Shown: piece after piece, positions 1-11,024 of the stretch | Numbering within the stretch: the first letter of the stretch is position 1 | Layout of the letters: each line of letters opens with the position of its first letter | From: Saksenaea vasiformis B4078 | Lineage: Eukaryota; Mucoromycota; Mucoromycetes; Mucorales; Saksenaeaceae | DNA length: 43,868 nt | Direction: 5' to 3' | NCBI GenBank assembly: GCA_000697055.1 | Contig: JNDT01002056.1 | Span: 1-43,868 of the forward strand | Notes under the pieces: model-generated | What the model saw: only the letters and a program-made list of their open reading frames with translations | The model's database searches: none | Told to the model about the DNA's origin: nothing | Program-made: the position numbers and the translations under genes

Positions 1-97
1 ATAGAGAGATATCGAAGAATAGTGTCCAATCATTTATATGTCGAGAATCCAATCAATTTCGCAAAATGGCCAAAACTCCGGTCCAAATATTTATATA
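1..97. repeat. 97-bp direct repeat, copy 1 (cut by window edge)
   Basis: The first 97 bases recur without visible mismatch at 414-510, an offset of 413. After the identical block both copies continue into a related tail containing GCGAC(T/C)TTCGCTTCGCTCA, but copy 2 has about 13 extra bases before it. The repeat may extend left of the window. It has no coding character. It may be a dispersed repeat or part of the non-coding end of the adjacent Helitron-type element. Confidence 0.9.
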
Positions 98-413
98 TAG
101 ACCAGTTGCGACTTTCGCTTCGCTCAATAGCAATAGCTGTATGGGGAAGGAGCAGAAAAGGACAGAGAAGGGGCTGGTGAATAATACTTTTTAATTGATA
201 ATGCTTGATCTAATGTCTTTCGGTGCTGAGGAAAGTTCACTCCAAAAAGTGCTTGGACCTCCGCTGCGCTCTGGTAGTCACTTTTTGTTCGTTCACTTCC
301 CATTTGGTATACCATAGCATGGATAATAATGCTTGGTCTAGTGTCTTTCGGTGCTGAGGAAAGTTCACTCTGAAAAGTACTTGTTTTATATGTATGATGA
401 CTGCACCTTCCAA

Positions 414-510
414 ATAGAGAGATATCGAAGAATAGTGTCCAATCATTTATATGTCGAGAATCCAATCAATTTCGCAAAATGGCCAAAACTCCGGTCCAAA
501 TATTTATATA
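414..510. repeat. 97-bp direct repeat, copy 2
   Basis: Identical to 1-97 as read by eye. A second, diverged direct repeat is interleaved with this pair: roughly 197-256 and 327-384 share a block with TGTCTTTCGGTGCTGAGGAA followed by AGTTCACT. Bases 1-600 therefore look like a nested duplication of about 130-410 bp rather than unique sequence. No gene is supported here. Confidence 0.9.
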
Positions 511-640
511 CTAGGCGGATGACAAGCTGCGACCTTCGCTTCGCTCAGGTTCAGTCCGCCTCGGGTTTTCTATTTGCATAAAAGGCATCCATGCTAAAAA
601 AAAACATTGTAAGGAAAAAGAAGCAATGAGAATGAAGAGA

Positions 641-742
641 CTATGAGAAAGACGGGGCTATGAGAAAGACGGGGCTATGAGAAAGACGGGGCTATGAGAG
701 AGACGGGGCTATGAGAAATAAGAGACTATGAGAAAGAAAAGA
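641..742. repeat. 17-bp minisatellite (CTATGAGAAAGACGGGG)n
   Basis: Four consecutive 17-bp units start at 641, 658, 675 and 692. The fourth differs by one base (GAGAGAG for GAGAAAG). Two more diverged units follow at 709 and 726. The array is purine-rich on the + strand and no convincing protein covers it. It merges downstream into the degenerate CTATGRGCAAGATG array. Confidence 0.9.
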
Positions 743-889
743 TGAAGATGCTGAGAAAGAAGAGGGATCTTTGTATGTTTTGCTTGTTCATACTTCTTCC
801 TTTTTTTTTGGGAAGTCAGGGGGGAGGACCCCCCTGAGAATCCCCCTTCTTCTTTTTCGTGGGGAGAGACCGCCCACACACCCACTCTA

Positions 890-1290
890 TGGGCAAGATG
901 AAAGAGGCTATAAGCAAGATGAATAGGCTGCGGCAAAGATAAAAGAAGTTATGGATAGGATGAAAAAGGCTATCGGAAAGGTGCAAGAGTCTATGGCAAA
1001 GATGAAGGAACTATGAAAAAGATGGAAGGGGTTATAGGCAAGATGAAGAAGCTACGGGATGGATGCAAGAGGCTATGGGCAAGATGCAAGAGGCTATATG
1101 CAAGATGAAGAAGCTATAGGAAAAATGCAAAATGCTATGGACAAGACGAAGAAGCTACAGAAAAGATGCAAAAGGCTATGGGCAAGACGAAAGAGTCTAT
1201 GGCCAAGATGTAAAAGGCTAGATGAAGAAGCAATGTGCAAGATGCAAGAGGCTATGGGCAAGATGAAATATGCTGCAGAACAGATGAATT
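890..1290. repeat. Degenerate ~18-bp tandem array, GGCTATGGGCAAGATGAA-like
   Basis: About 400 bases are built of degenerate 18-21 bp units around GGCTATGGGCAAGATGCAA. A 91-codon open frame (1059-1334, +) runs through the best-preserved part and would encode a monotonous K-M-Q-E-A-M-G-K-M type helix. That frame has no recognised family, starts mid-array and follows the repeat period, so I treat it as repeat DNA. The unit core is related to the 17-bp array at 641, suggesting one decaying satellite. Confidence 0.75.
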
Positions 1291-1429
1291 GGACGCTGAA
1301 AGAAAAACATGCTTATATTGATAAATGGTTTTAAAAGAAGGGCATAGAAATAACCGTTGCATAGTAATATAGGGGTTAACTATCGATGATGTTAGAGTAT
1401 TGTCAATACATGATCAAAAGAGAAAACGC

Positions 1430-3334
1430 TTACAATGACTGGAAAACTTCTTTGTAAACAACATTCTTGGTTGTGGTTATTGAACGATCGTTGTTGGAAT
1501 TTTGGCTGGTATACAGAAAGACATGGATGTTGCTCGGAGAGCTTACTCGAGAGAGTGCAACATATAATTGGCCATGCGAAAACACAGGCACTGGAAGAAA
1601 GACCGAGACATGTTCAAGTGTTTGACCTTGCTATTTATTGATTGTCATAGCAAATGCGGGCTTAAGGGGAAATTGATGTCGAGATAACACAAATGGGAGG
1701 ATGTGATCTTCTGTCAATAGAGTTATTCGATGGATGTAGACTGTTGTTCCTGCATGAGCGCCAACTGCTATCTCAGCTGTGAACAAGTTGCGAGAGAAAT
1801 GTCTACAGATAAGGCGACACCCATTGGATAGCCCATTGGTAGGATCAAGATTCCGGATAAGCATCACTGGCTGGTTCAGCTTCAAGCGCAGCTTGTGTGG
1901 GGGTAAGCTCGCTAGTTCAATGGAATTAAGATACTCCATAGGGTACAGTGCAGAATGTTCAGTGCCATCGACGCTATCCACAGATGGATATTGTTGAGTA
2001 TGCCCCGGCGGTTTCTCCATTGCCTTCAAGTTCACTCTATCAACATCTGCATTTCGAGGAGCAAGAACAGCAGACTTGACTATGTTGATAGCATTTTCCT
2101 GCGATGTAGCTTGAAGATTGGGCCATGTAACGTCGACTATTTCTCCAATAGTCTTGTTGGTATGGCACCATTCAGCTGGCAGTTGGATAATGCCACTGTT
2201 TTCAGAGGACATTCCAGCAGTGGGGTGGTTACCATTACCCACGTCGAGTAGGAAGTTCGAAAATTGCTGAATGGTTGATGCATCTATCTCATTGCGGGCT
2301 CGTCGTACCCGCATGTTCTCAGTAAGCTGTAGCTTATGCACCTAAGGTCACCAAGGCAAACGTGAGATGCATGAATCAACAATATGTTCTCGGCTGGCCC
2401 TTGGAATTACAGGCAAGATCTGCCTAAAGTCACCACCAAAAACAACAACCTTGCCACCGAAAGGCATATCTTCTAGACCAAGAGAATCACCCCACATGAT
2501 GTCGCGCAGGAGAGTATCGACACACTTGACAGCCCTCTTGTTCATCATAGGAGCTTCATCCCAGACAATTATTGCAGCGTCTTTGATAACACTTGCTTCA
2601 GAAGACTGGGTCCTTATAGAGGATGTAGGATAAAGATCAAGGTTCAGAGGGATCGTGAAGTGTGAGTGTGCAGTTGTTCCGCCTTCAAGGAGCATGGCGG
2701 CAATTCCAGAAGATGCAACAGCAAGGGCGACGCGATGCTGAGAACGTACGTAGGCAAGAATCGTATTGTAAAGAAATGTCTTCCCAGTACCGCCTGGGCC
2801 GTCAATGAAGAACACGTTGGAATCGGGATTAGACCACGTCGATGGATCGGTGGATTGAAGGGCTTGTTTGATGACGCCAAAGATACGCTTTTGGTCATCA
2901 TTCAGCAGAGATTCTCGCTGTGATACTTGTTCATGTAAAATTTCTGCATCGTAGTCAAGTTCTGCAGCAAAAATGGCATTCTCTGCGTTTTCATCTTCAT
3001 CTTGCACCGGTAGCTGAGGCAAACTTGGGAATTGAGAAAGAGTTCTTCCTTGATTACGTAGTAAGCGCTCCATATCACGTAACGTAGCAGAAAGACAGGC
3101 CTCTTCAACATCTAGGTGTTCTATGGTATGACTTTGCTGGAATCGATAAATGAAATCAGCAGCCAGTTCTGTATAGTAGCGATCCCAAAGTTGCGCAGGA
3201 TCAGACACGTGGCAGTGAACCAAAAGACAGCAGAACAACCTGCACAGTTGACGGGAAGATGCATTCACGAACGATGCTTCAGCAAGGCAGTTTTCCCATT
3301 CGTTGTCATTGCGGAGGAGGCCTCTTGTTTTTAT
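1430..3334 (-). pseudogene. Helitron-type PIF1-like helicase, decayed and 5'-truncated
   Basis: One reading frame runs from 3334 down to a TAA at 1430-1432 with recognisable helicase motifs in order. Walker A GPGGTGKT lies near 2784-2802, the DEAH-like WDEAPM box near 2555-2575 and GGDFRQILPV near 2425. The C-terminal QGQT block lies just after 1630 and GQLYVALSRV near 1545-1575. The N-terminal stretch (RGLLRNDNEWENCL, then LLVHC) is typical of the helicase half of Helitron RepHel proteins. In-frame stops sit at 2348-2350 (TGA), 2342-2344 (TAG) and 1631-1633 (TAG, at the expected Ser of SQGQT). Frame and motifs are otherwise intact, so the decay looks recent. No HUH/Rep domain is visible upstream of 3334, where a TAA ends the similarity. 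A cellular PIF1 gene is less likely because of the Helitron-like flanking residues. Confidence 0.88.
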
Positions 3335-4292
3335 TTAGATGATAAACGCGCCGCGACGTCATTCTGAATAGAAGGCGTCAGCTATCTCAAAAGGCAGCAG
3401 CAACTTAGCTGCAGATACCATCTACGATATAGGTAAACAACAACAGTGGCAACGATTCCTGATCCGCGTTATCGAATTCGCGTAGTTAATTGCAGGGCTC
3501 GGTAAGAGTTACAGAGATATTCATACTCTTCACTTATCCAAGCTAATACATACTTCCTACCACTTCCCATCCTTCTACTTTGGCATAGCTTCCTGACTAG
3601 TGTACGCTTCTCATCTTATTGAGCGCTGTCTCGAGTTTGTTTCTGCATTCCTCTCATTGCACTTTCACATCCTTCTCATGTTGTTTCCGCATTTCTCTCC
3701 TTTGATTTCTGTACTTTCCTTATATTCGCCAGGCAGCTAATAAAGCATAAAGTTAACGGACTATCATAAACCGGATCAAAATTCATTTCTGGGCTGGTGC
3801 GGATTTGTCTTATTCGCCCAACACTCAGGCGGCGAAAAAAAAAATTAATACGGTTTAGGTAACTTCCCGATTTGACAGTCAAAGTCATCTTGTACCTCGC
3901 CTCTCCTTTCCCTTTCCCTTCCTGCTGTTGTCTTGCATAGATAGCATACATAACCGCTCTTTTTTAACCTTAAGGCAACAAAGAACCGACCTTAGATTCT
4001 GTTATACGAATCTATTGGGCATCCCATCTATCTGAATGAAGACGACGACCCCCTTGTACCTTCCTTTCCACACCTAAAACCGTATTCGTTTCTCAATCTC
4101 AGGTCAACAATCGGTTGATCCCTTCTTACCTACCTAACCCATTCCCCCAACTCGGCAAGACTTCGGCTAGTTTATTAAAGCGTCAGAAAAAAAAGTGAGG
4201 TTTTCGTCCACGCGATCGATTAACCATTAGAGGCTAACATGCTCCTGACTTGACCATGTGCAGGAGTCCAAAAAGGAAACCCCATTCCGCCT
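3335..4292. other. Intergenic: helicase remnant edge to kinase upstream region
   Basis: No supported gene. The last ~150 bases before the kinase ATG hold a possible 5'-UTR intron, annotated separately. From about 3960 on the DNA has C-rich runs (CTTACCTACCTAACCC) typical of fungal promoters or UTRs. A 91-codon minus-strand frame at 3676-3951 has no family resemblance and is not called. Confidence 0.6.
4195..4263 (+). other. Possible 5'-UTR intron of the kinase gene
   Basis: GTGAGG at 4195 could be a donor and ATGTGCAG ending at 4263 an acceptor. Branch-like GCTAAC and CTGAC motifs lie 20-35 bases before the acceptor. The 69-nt size matches the coding introns of this window. It is a sequence-signal inference only; there is no frame to test it because it lies upstream of the start codon. 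Confidence 0.35.
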
Positions 4293-7200
4293 ATGTCGTC
4301 CTCAACACTATCCAGTACCTATATAAACGATTCCTGGGCCTATATGCAACACCAACGCGGCGACGAACACCACTCTCGATACAGACAATCTTCAGATAAA
4401 CTTTCTCCACCAGACAACGTCACACTGCATGGTGGAAGATATGCAAAACCAGTTGCTGGCAATAAATCACGTACAAACTTCATGGATGACCCTCCCGTTC
4501 TCCACAACAATGCCAGACAACCATCCTATCTTCAGAATACAAATGATGATACCGGCATGACCAGGCGTGGCATTTACAAGGCGTTTGGAGAGCTAGAAAA
4601 TGAACCGGATAATAATGACAACACTTATAATTACTACAATGAAACGACAAGTTCCAATACAACCAACTGGAAAACAGCAACGACAACGACAGATCATAGC
4701 ACACATAACAATCCTAGATCGTCATCGGCAGTAGTAGTAGTAGGCCGGCGCAAAAGTCTGGCTAACACGCTTGAGGCCACGATGAAACTCAGAAGAAAAT
4801 CTCGTGCTCAAGGAGATGATGCCTATGCGGTAGCGTACGGATCAGACCATTCAAAGCCTACCTCCCTTCCTGCGACGATCACATCCAAACCTGATTCATC
4901 ATTGCCCTCGCCACGTATGCGTGCCCTCCGTACGAAAAAGTCAGCTGACAGTATGGCGAGTGGTTCCCCAAGGATCAATGCAACTTCACTCTACCGACAC
5001 GTTTCTTCCGGCTCAACCTTAGCTTCCCAAAGAGAACAACGTAGGTCAGGTCATACTTCTTCTTCAGACATGGAATATACCGCCATCGATTCCCGTTCGA
5101 ATGAATACAACCGACAGAAGGAAGAAGCATATCGTATGAGAACGTCGGCGTCGCATTACACTTTGAATTCCAACGATCAGCTTCATCGTCCATTGCGGCC
5201 ACGCGCAAAGTCCCTTCGAGATACAGCCATTGGCGCACTTTCGCCTGAACATCGTGAAGAAAAAGCGAAGATTTTAGATGGATACTACAAGTCTTCCCAT
5301 GCGGAAAGGCGGATGGTAGAGAAGGAACACGATGCACCTATGGATAAGCCTTCTTCTGGACGACAGCGCGCTCGATCAAGAGCACTTCGATCTCCACCTC
5401 CACCTCCCATCGATACGTGGGACGATCCACCGAGTGTGCCCAAGGTCAATGTACGACGTATCAAAGAAGAAATTGATATGCCATGCAGCACGAAAAAGAG
5501 CTCCAAGTCGATGGATAAGAATGACTGTGGTGATGATGTTTTCGCTTCTTCTCACAACCAAGGCAATCACACGGTGGATACGGTTATCCACATCAAAAGA
5601 CCTCGTAGCCTAGGGAAATCAAAAGTGAAAGAAGCAGATGACGGTTTTTCAAAGTCAACCAGGACAGCCATGGATCGTAAGAGTTTGCCTGCGAATTTCC
5701 CAGTGCGTAGGGAACGACGACGAACGTTGTCGAATGGCGCTAGTTTGCGTATGTCTTCACAAAACGATGTTGAAACCAGAAGAAAATCCGTAGCACACGA
5801 AGAGTCTGCTCGTCATGGCTTGTCGGATTACAACGGCTATTCGAGGCCCACTGCTAGTAGTCAACGTCGTCGGTCGAACATGTATTCGCCGCCACCACGC
5901 TCTAGCAGCTCAGCGACCCGGAACTCGAAGGATGGCACGCCTACTCCGGTGACCTCCGAAGAAACCGACAGTGAGCCGATCCCACCTGTGCCACCTGTTC
6001 CAAGACTTCATTCTGCTCTTATCATGGACAAAAACGCAGCAAGTGATAGTAGAGCGAGTAGCTCGAGTTCTGGTATGGACGACGGGTGCTCCAAGAAAGC
6101 CATGCGCCAACGTATGAGCAGAGGTTCTTTCTGTGATACAGAGGACAGCGATAATGCTCAGTGTCGAGCGAGCAGCGGCGACGAGCCAGTGCACAGTCGA
6201 ACGAAGAAGAAATCGTTGACATCCCTTGAAAATGGATCCAGTAGTTTATCTACTCGTACAAGACGTTCTTTAAGAGCAGAAAATCTTAAAGAAAGCATAC
6301 CAACCTCTCCTTCGCTCAAATCCTTGAATTTACGGAAACAGAGTCTGGCAGATGAAGAAGCTCCTCTTGATCTTGTAAAGCAAAGAGCCTCCAGAGAGCA
6401 GCGTTCCACGACAAATAGTGAAGAAAAGAAAACAACAACAACAACAACGCGCAGACGTGGAAAGGTACGTGTGCTTCTTTTTTCCTTTTTTTTTTGGATA
6501 GTCATTGGGTGCGCTTGCTTTAGTGAACACATGACATAGACACTTCCTGGAAGTCTTGCTGCTCCTCCTCCACCTATTCCTTCCTTACCATTACCACCTA
6601 TGAAAATAGAGCCTATTCATTTAAATATTCCCACGTCTACACGTAAATCGATTCCCAAATCACCCTCCATGCGAGCCACTGCAACAACACCGACACGGAT
6701 CCCGATGCCGGTATCGAATAAACTATCGGCTTCACGCTCTGCGCTCCATGACGATATACCGATTTCATCAGCAGCAACAACAACAACAAACGGAACGAGC
6801 AGTGAGGAAGATACCGTGGCGAAAACCAATGCCGGGGTATCAGGCGCATCTCTGGATACGTTGGAATCTTCCAAAGTCCGTTCTAAACAGGCCACTACCA
6901 ATGGCGAGCCTATCAAAAATCCTCGTAGGAAGCAATCTTTGTCTGCCGCAAGTACACCAAGGATGGGACCAGTGAATGCTGGACTATCCTCTTCCGGTCT
7001 GACAAGGTCGAGGAGCCTAAAGACAAATGCGACATTAAGTCGGACGACCTCCCTCCATGCTATAGGCCGAAAAAGTTCTCTTGTATCCACTGAGCTGGAA
7101 GGTATGAAGGAATATCTGACAAAAGAGGTTGCTTACTTTTTTTTTCTTTTCCTGTCCGTTTCAGATCGGCATCCTCCTCAAAGCCTAAGTCTTCACGACA

Positions 7201-8961
7201 AACTGCAAGCGATGGTTGCACAGCATACAGTGAGTGACAATTCTACGTCAAATGTAGACGACATGTACATGCGTGAAACGCGAAGGAACAAGGTTCACGG
7301 CACAGATGACCGACTGTTTAAGTATGACGCCGATAGGTCTTTCTCGCGAGAGAGTGAACGAGCTGAGATTGGAGCACGGTCACCCAAGAGTCCTGAGATG
7401 GCCATCAAGTACTATGCGCAGCATTTGTCTGATTATGAGCAATATGAGATCCGTCATTTTGCGCAGATCTATTTTATCGGTTCTCATGCACAGAAAGTTT
7501 CTGCAACAGCTGATTTACCCGATTTCAATTATGGATACGATGATGAACGTGGTGATTACAGAATTGTTTTGCAAGATCATCTTGCTTACCGTTATGAGGT
7601 CTTGGACGTTCTCGGCCGTCGATCATTCGGTCAAGTGGTCAAATGCTTTGATCATAAGACAGGGATGACAGTGGCTATTAAGCTTATCCGAAACAGAAAA
7701 CGCTTCCATGCCCAAGCATTGACTGAAGTGGATATCCTGAAACGTCTAGTGGACTGGGTAACGTTTTGTTTTCCGGGGTTCTAGGCGCAGCAAAAAAAAA
7801 AAACACGCTGTAACGCTTTCCTTAACTCCTTGAATAGGATCCCGAAGATCGATACCATAATGTCAGGATGACGGATTATTTTTCTTTCCGTAACCATTTA
7901 TGCATCGCATGTGAATGTCTAAGCATGAACCTCTATGAATTTATCAAAAGCAACGGTTTCCAAGGTTTTAGCCAGAGTCTTATCAAAAGGCAAGGACGAC
8001 AGGGAGAAATTGATACGGAATTTAATCGTGTAGCTAGATTTACCGTTCAGTTGTTGCAATCTCTTTGTCTATTGCAAGAACACCGTGTTGTTCATTGTGA
8101 CCTGAAACCAGAGGTAAGTGTTGGAAAAAAAAGTTTTTTTTTCCTTTCTTTCTTTTCGTTGTTCTTTTTTATTGAATGCATGTTATGCAGAATATTTTGC
8201 TCAAGCACCCGACGAGGAGTACGATTAAGGTCATTGATTTCGGTAGTAGCTGTTTTGAGAGTGAAAAAGGTTTAGTCTCTGCTGCATTTGAATTATTTGT
8301 TGTTAACGCACCCCCTTTTCCTTTCCCTCCTTACACATTAGTGTATACATACATTCAAAGCCGATTTTACCGTGCGCCAGAGGTTATTTTAGGTAACGAA
8401 AAAAAAATTAGTCTATCATTTAACGTTTTGATTATTTCCAGGCATGTCTTATAACATGGCTATTGATATGTGGAGTTTTGGTTGTATTCTTGCCGAGTTT
8501 TACACAGGTAATAATAAACAAAAAAGTGGACATGGTTAGGTGCAACGGCTTATCGTTTAAGTAGGTATTCCATTGTTTCCTGGAGAAAATGAGCAGGACC
8601 AATTGCTATGTATCATGGAGGTGCTTGGTGTTCCCGATCCGTACCTGATCGAGATGAGTTCACGAAGGAAATTCTTTTTCGGCAAGTGCCTTTTTTGGGA
8701 TGGTTTGTTGGCCTTTGCATTAACCCATCATTTTCAGATTCTTATGGGCATCCTCGTATCGTACGTAATTCAAAAGGTCGAAAACGATTACCGGGAAGCA
8801 AAACATTATCCCAAGTATTGCGTTGTCATGACGTTGCTTTTATTGATTTTATTGAACGTTGTCTTGAATGGGACCCTGAGCGACGGATGCGACCCGATGA
8901 AGCGTTCCAGCATGTATGGATCCGAGAATATGGTGCCAGGTATGCATCACTCAAAAGATGA
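4293..8961 (+). CDS. pom1: DYRK-family protein kinase, Pom1-like
   Basis: Dual-specificity kinase; fungal Pom1 acts in cell polarity and cell-size control at the cortex. Coding exons read as 4293-6464, 6540-7101, 7165-7757, 7838-7989, 8038-8113, 8191-8269, 8342-8392, 8442-8507, 8565-8681 and 8738-8961, joining in frame to about 1363 aa. Residues 1-1040 are disordered, Ser/Arg-rich and Pro-rich. The kinase domain (about 1050-1350) has VAIK, HCDLKPEN split by an intron, DFGSSCF, the DYRK activation-loop YTY in [15 protein letters not shown], and [11 protein letters not shown], which is characteristic of the Pom1/DYRK2 branch. The DYRK-specific DH-box-like segment ([15 protein letters not shown]) precedes it. 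Oddities: the glycine loop reads LGRRSFGQV with Arg at the usual second Gly, and two introns (7990-8037 and 8682-8737) need GC-AG splicing. Without the 48-nt intron there would be an in-frame 16-residue insert. Family assignment is firm; exact N-terminal start and exon ends are inferred. Confidence 0.93.
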
Positions 8962-9076
8962 ACTCCACCAAGACACCACACTACAGCCAAGTAAAAAAGT
9001 TCGACAACAACTACCGCAACCCCATTATATCATAGTACCCAGGGTCATTCCCCCTTTTCTTTCTCTCTCTCTCTCT

Positions 9077-9129
<53 letters not shown>

Positions 9130-9691
9130 CCCCCTTTTTTTTTTTATCTTTCTTCTTTCTCGCATTTATTTTCTATTGCTGTATAAAAGTGTATGCGAGA
9201 GTGTATAAATTTACATTTGTTCCTCTTTTTTTTTTTTAAATGGGTACAATCACTGGTAAACTAAAGTGTATCTGGGATCATGCATCTTTTCCGGAATCCC
9301 GAAGGTCAGTTGAAAGAAAACAGTTGTTTTTGAGTTTAAACGAACAAACGGGACGAATCACGGGGCTTCATATGACGAGTTGAGAAATAAAAAAGGTCAA
9401 GAGCGGAAAAAGTTAAGCGAAAAGGATCTACCCATTCCCGCTTTGGGAAGACGGACGGGATCTGACCGATGGAAAATGTACCACCTGCGCTTCAGGATTG
9501 GTCTGGTTTCTCACTTGGTTTACTAACCCCACCCGAACGGATTAAGCTGATTGACCCCCCGCATGGGATCTGTACCTTGCCTTCCCAGGGTGGCGGGTTC
9601 AAATAAAGTGGCTCTTCTTTTTTTTTTTTTCTTTCCTTCTTCTTCTTTCTCTCTTTCTCTCTTTCTCTCTTTGTTTTCCTTAAACAAAACC
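8962..9691. other. Intergenic: kinase 3' flank and Zn2Cys6 gene promoter
   Basis: No gene seen. It contains the CT microsatellite at 9060-9124 and several T runs. A pyrimidine-only tract at about 9613-9680 ends a few bases before the start codon at 9692. Similar CT-rich tracts precede the TEAD and FHA-RING start codons, suggesting a shared promoter or 5'-leader style. Confidence 0.7.
9060..9124. repeat. (CT)n microsatellite
   Basis: About 65 bases of nearly pure CT dinucleotides with two CCCT interruptions, just downstream of the kinase stop codon and presumably in its 3' UTR or the intergenic gap. Confidence 0.95.
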
Positions 9692-11024
9692 ATGCCTCCT
9701 AGTCCACCGAGTAATCGTAAAATAACGAATCCTAATCCAAACCGTCATTTACTTGCCGAACGTTGTTCAACGATGCGTATTTGTGAACCTTGTAAAGGAA
9801 GAAGAAGACCATGTAATGGTCAACGTCCCTGTAGCCACTGTATCGATACCAATTTCGAGTGTACCTATAATGTGGTTTCGGATCATTCACGAAGTGTATT
9901 TACTACCAATAGCGCTCGGCGGTTGAGTTCCGGTTCGGCTTGCGAAACCTGTCGCCGACGAAAGACCAAGTGTGATGGCAGTAGTCCCTGTGCATTCTGT
10001 GCTGCCAATGGCATTGAATGTGTTAACAATTCCGAACGGAGAAAGCGGGCCATGATGCCTACAGCTGACACGGAGACAATAGACCGGATTGAAGATCGTT
10101 TGAGGCGCATTGAGAAACTCATGACGGCCCTAACACCCAGCCCACTTTCACAAGGTACTTGTTTTTCCGAAGAGCAACAACAACAACAACAACAACAACG
10201 TCCTGTTTCTGGTGGACTTCGAAAACTTTCATCCCCTCATCCTCCAGCACCACCCACCATGAGTCGACCTCATCGTCATTCTGTCCAAGGCATTAGTGTA
10301 GCCAAAGAACAGTTGGAACTACGTGCAGCTTACGCCGCACTACGAGGTTAGGAAAAACAACACACAAAAAAAGAAAAAAAGTTTTTGAATTAATTTTTTT
10401 TTCCCAGGCGCTTCGCCTACGTATGACGCTGGTCGGTATGCGACGCCTCACGACAGCCATCAGAACAAGAATTATGCGGAGCGCATCCGATCACTTTCAC
10501 CTCCGCCCTCGGTAGGGTCATGTTCATCACCGCCCATGTCACCCAGACAAATGTCCACAACAACATCACCCCTGACTTCTTCTATGTTGAACCTGACCTT
10601 GTCACCTTCTTCATCCACATCATCCAATTCATTACCACCACCACACACGTCATTGTCTACTCCATCCATGCCACATCCTAGTCATAAGAATGGATGGTTT
10701 AATCCATCGGATCCACATGGAATAGGTATGGATAATAGTAGTATGCCGAGTCCCCCATCATCTTCCCGCAGTACATCGCGGGATACTGAATGGAAAACAT
10801 CACCACCCATGCCAAGTCTAATGGGTAAGAAAAAGGAAAAAAAAAAAAAAAATAGGAGAAGGTCACACTGGTTTATTCACACGGGCTAACTTAATCATGC
10901 AAACATAGAGCAACTCTCGAAACGAACATTTGGTTTGGATTATCCTGTTACACAGTATCCTATCTATCCACTGACTTCTCCATCGCGTCATCCACCATCA
11001 CCACCAAACTCTACCACTGAATAG
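9692..11024 (+). CDS. Transcription factor with two tandem Zn2Cys6 clusters
   Basis: Predicted nuclear DNA-binding regulator of 395 aa. Exons 9692-10346, 10408-10824 and 10909-11024 join in frame, with introns of 61 and 84 nt (GTTAGG and GTAAGA donors). The ATG at 9692 follows a long CT tract (ACCATGCC context), and residues encoded upstream of it are low-complexity pyrimidine translation. Cluster 1 has Cys at 31, 34, 41, 47, 50 and 57; cluster 2 at 84, 87, 94, 100, 103 and 110. Both fit CX2CX6CX5CX2CX6C, 26 residues apart. Residues 126-145 (ETIDRIEDRLRRIEKLMTAL) resemble the short dimerising coiled coil after fungal Zn clusters. A poly-Gln run and a long Ser/Pro-rich tail follow. No Fungal_trans middle-homology domain is visible. 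Targets cannot be inferred. Confidence 0.9.

Noticed and set aside
1059..1334. A 91-codon repetitive frame as a protein gene.
   Set aside because: It follows the 18-bp repeat period, starts inside the array and has no domain or promoter signal.
2342..2351. Reading the helicase stops as a tiny intron (GTGACCTTAG).
   Set aside because: It would be only 10 nt long, far below any spliceosomal intron; two nonsense codons are the simpler reading.
8573..9208. A 211-codon frame covering the end of the kinase.
   Set aside because: It reads through the GC-AG intron in the wrong frame and ends in CT-microsatellite translation.
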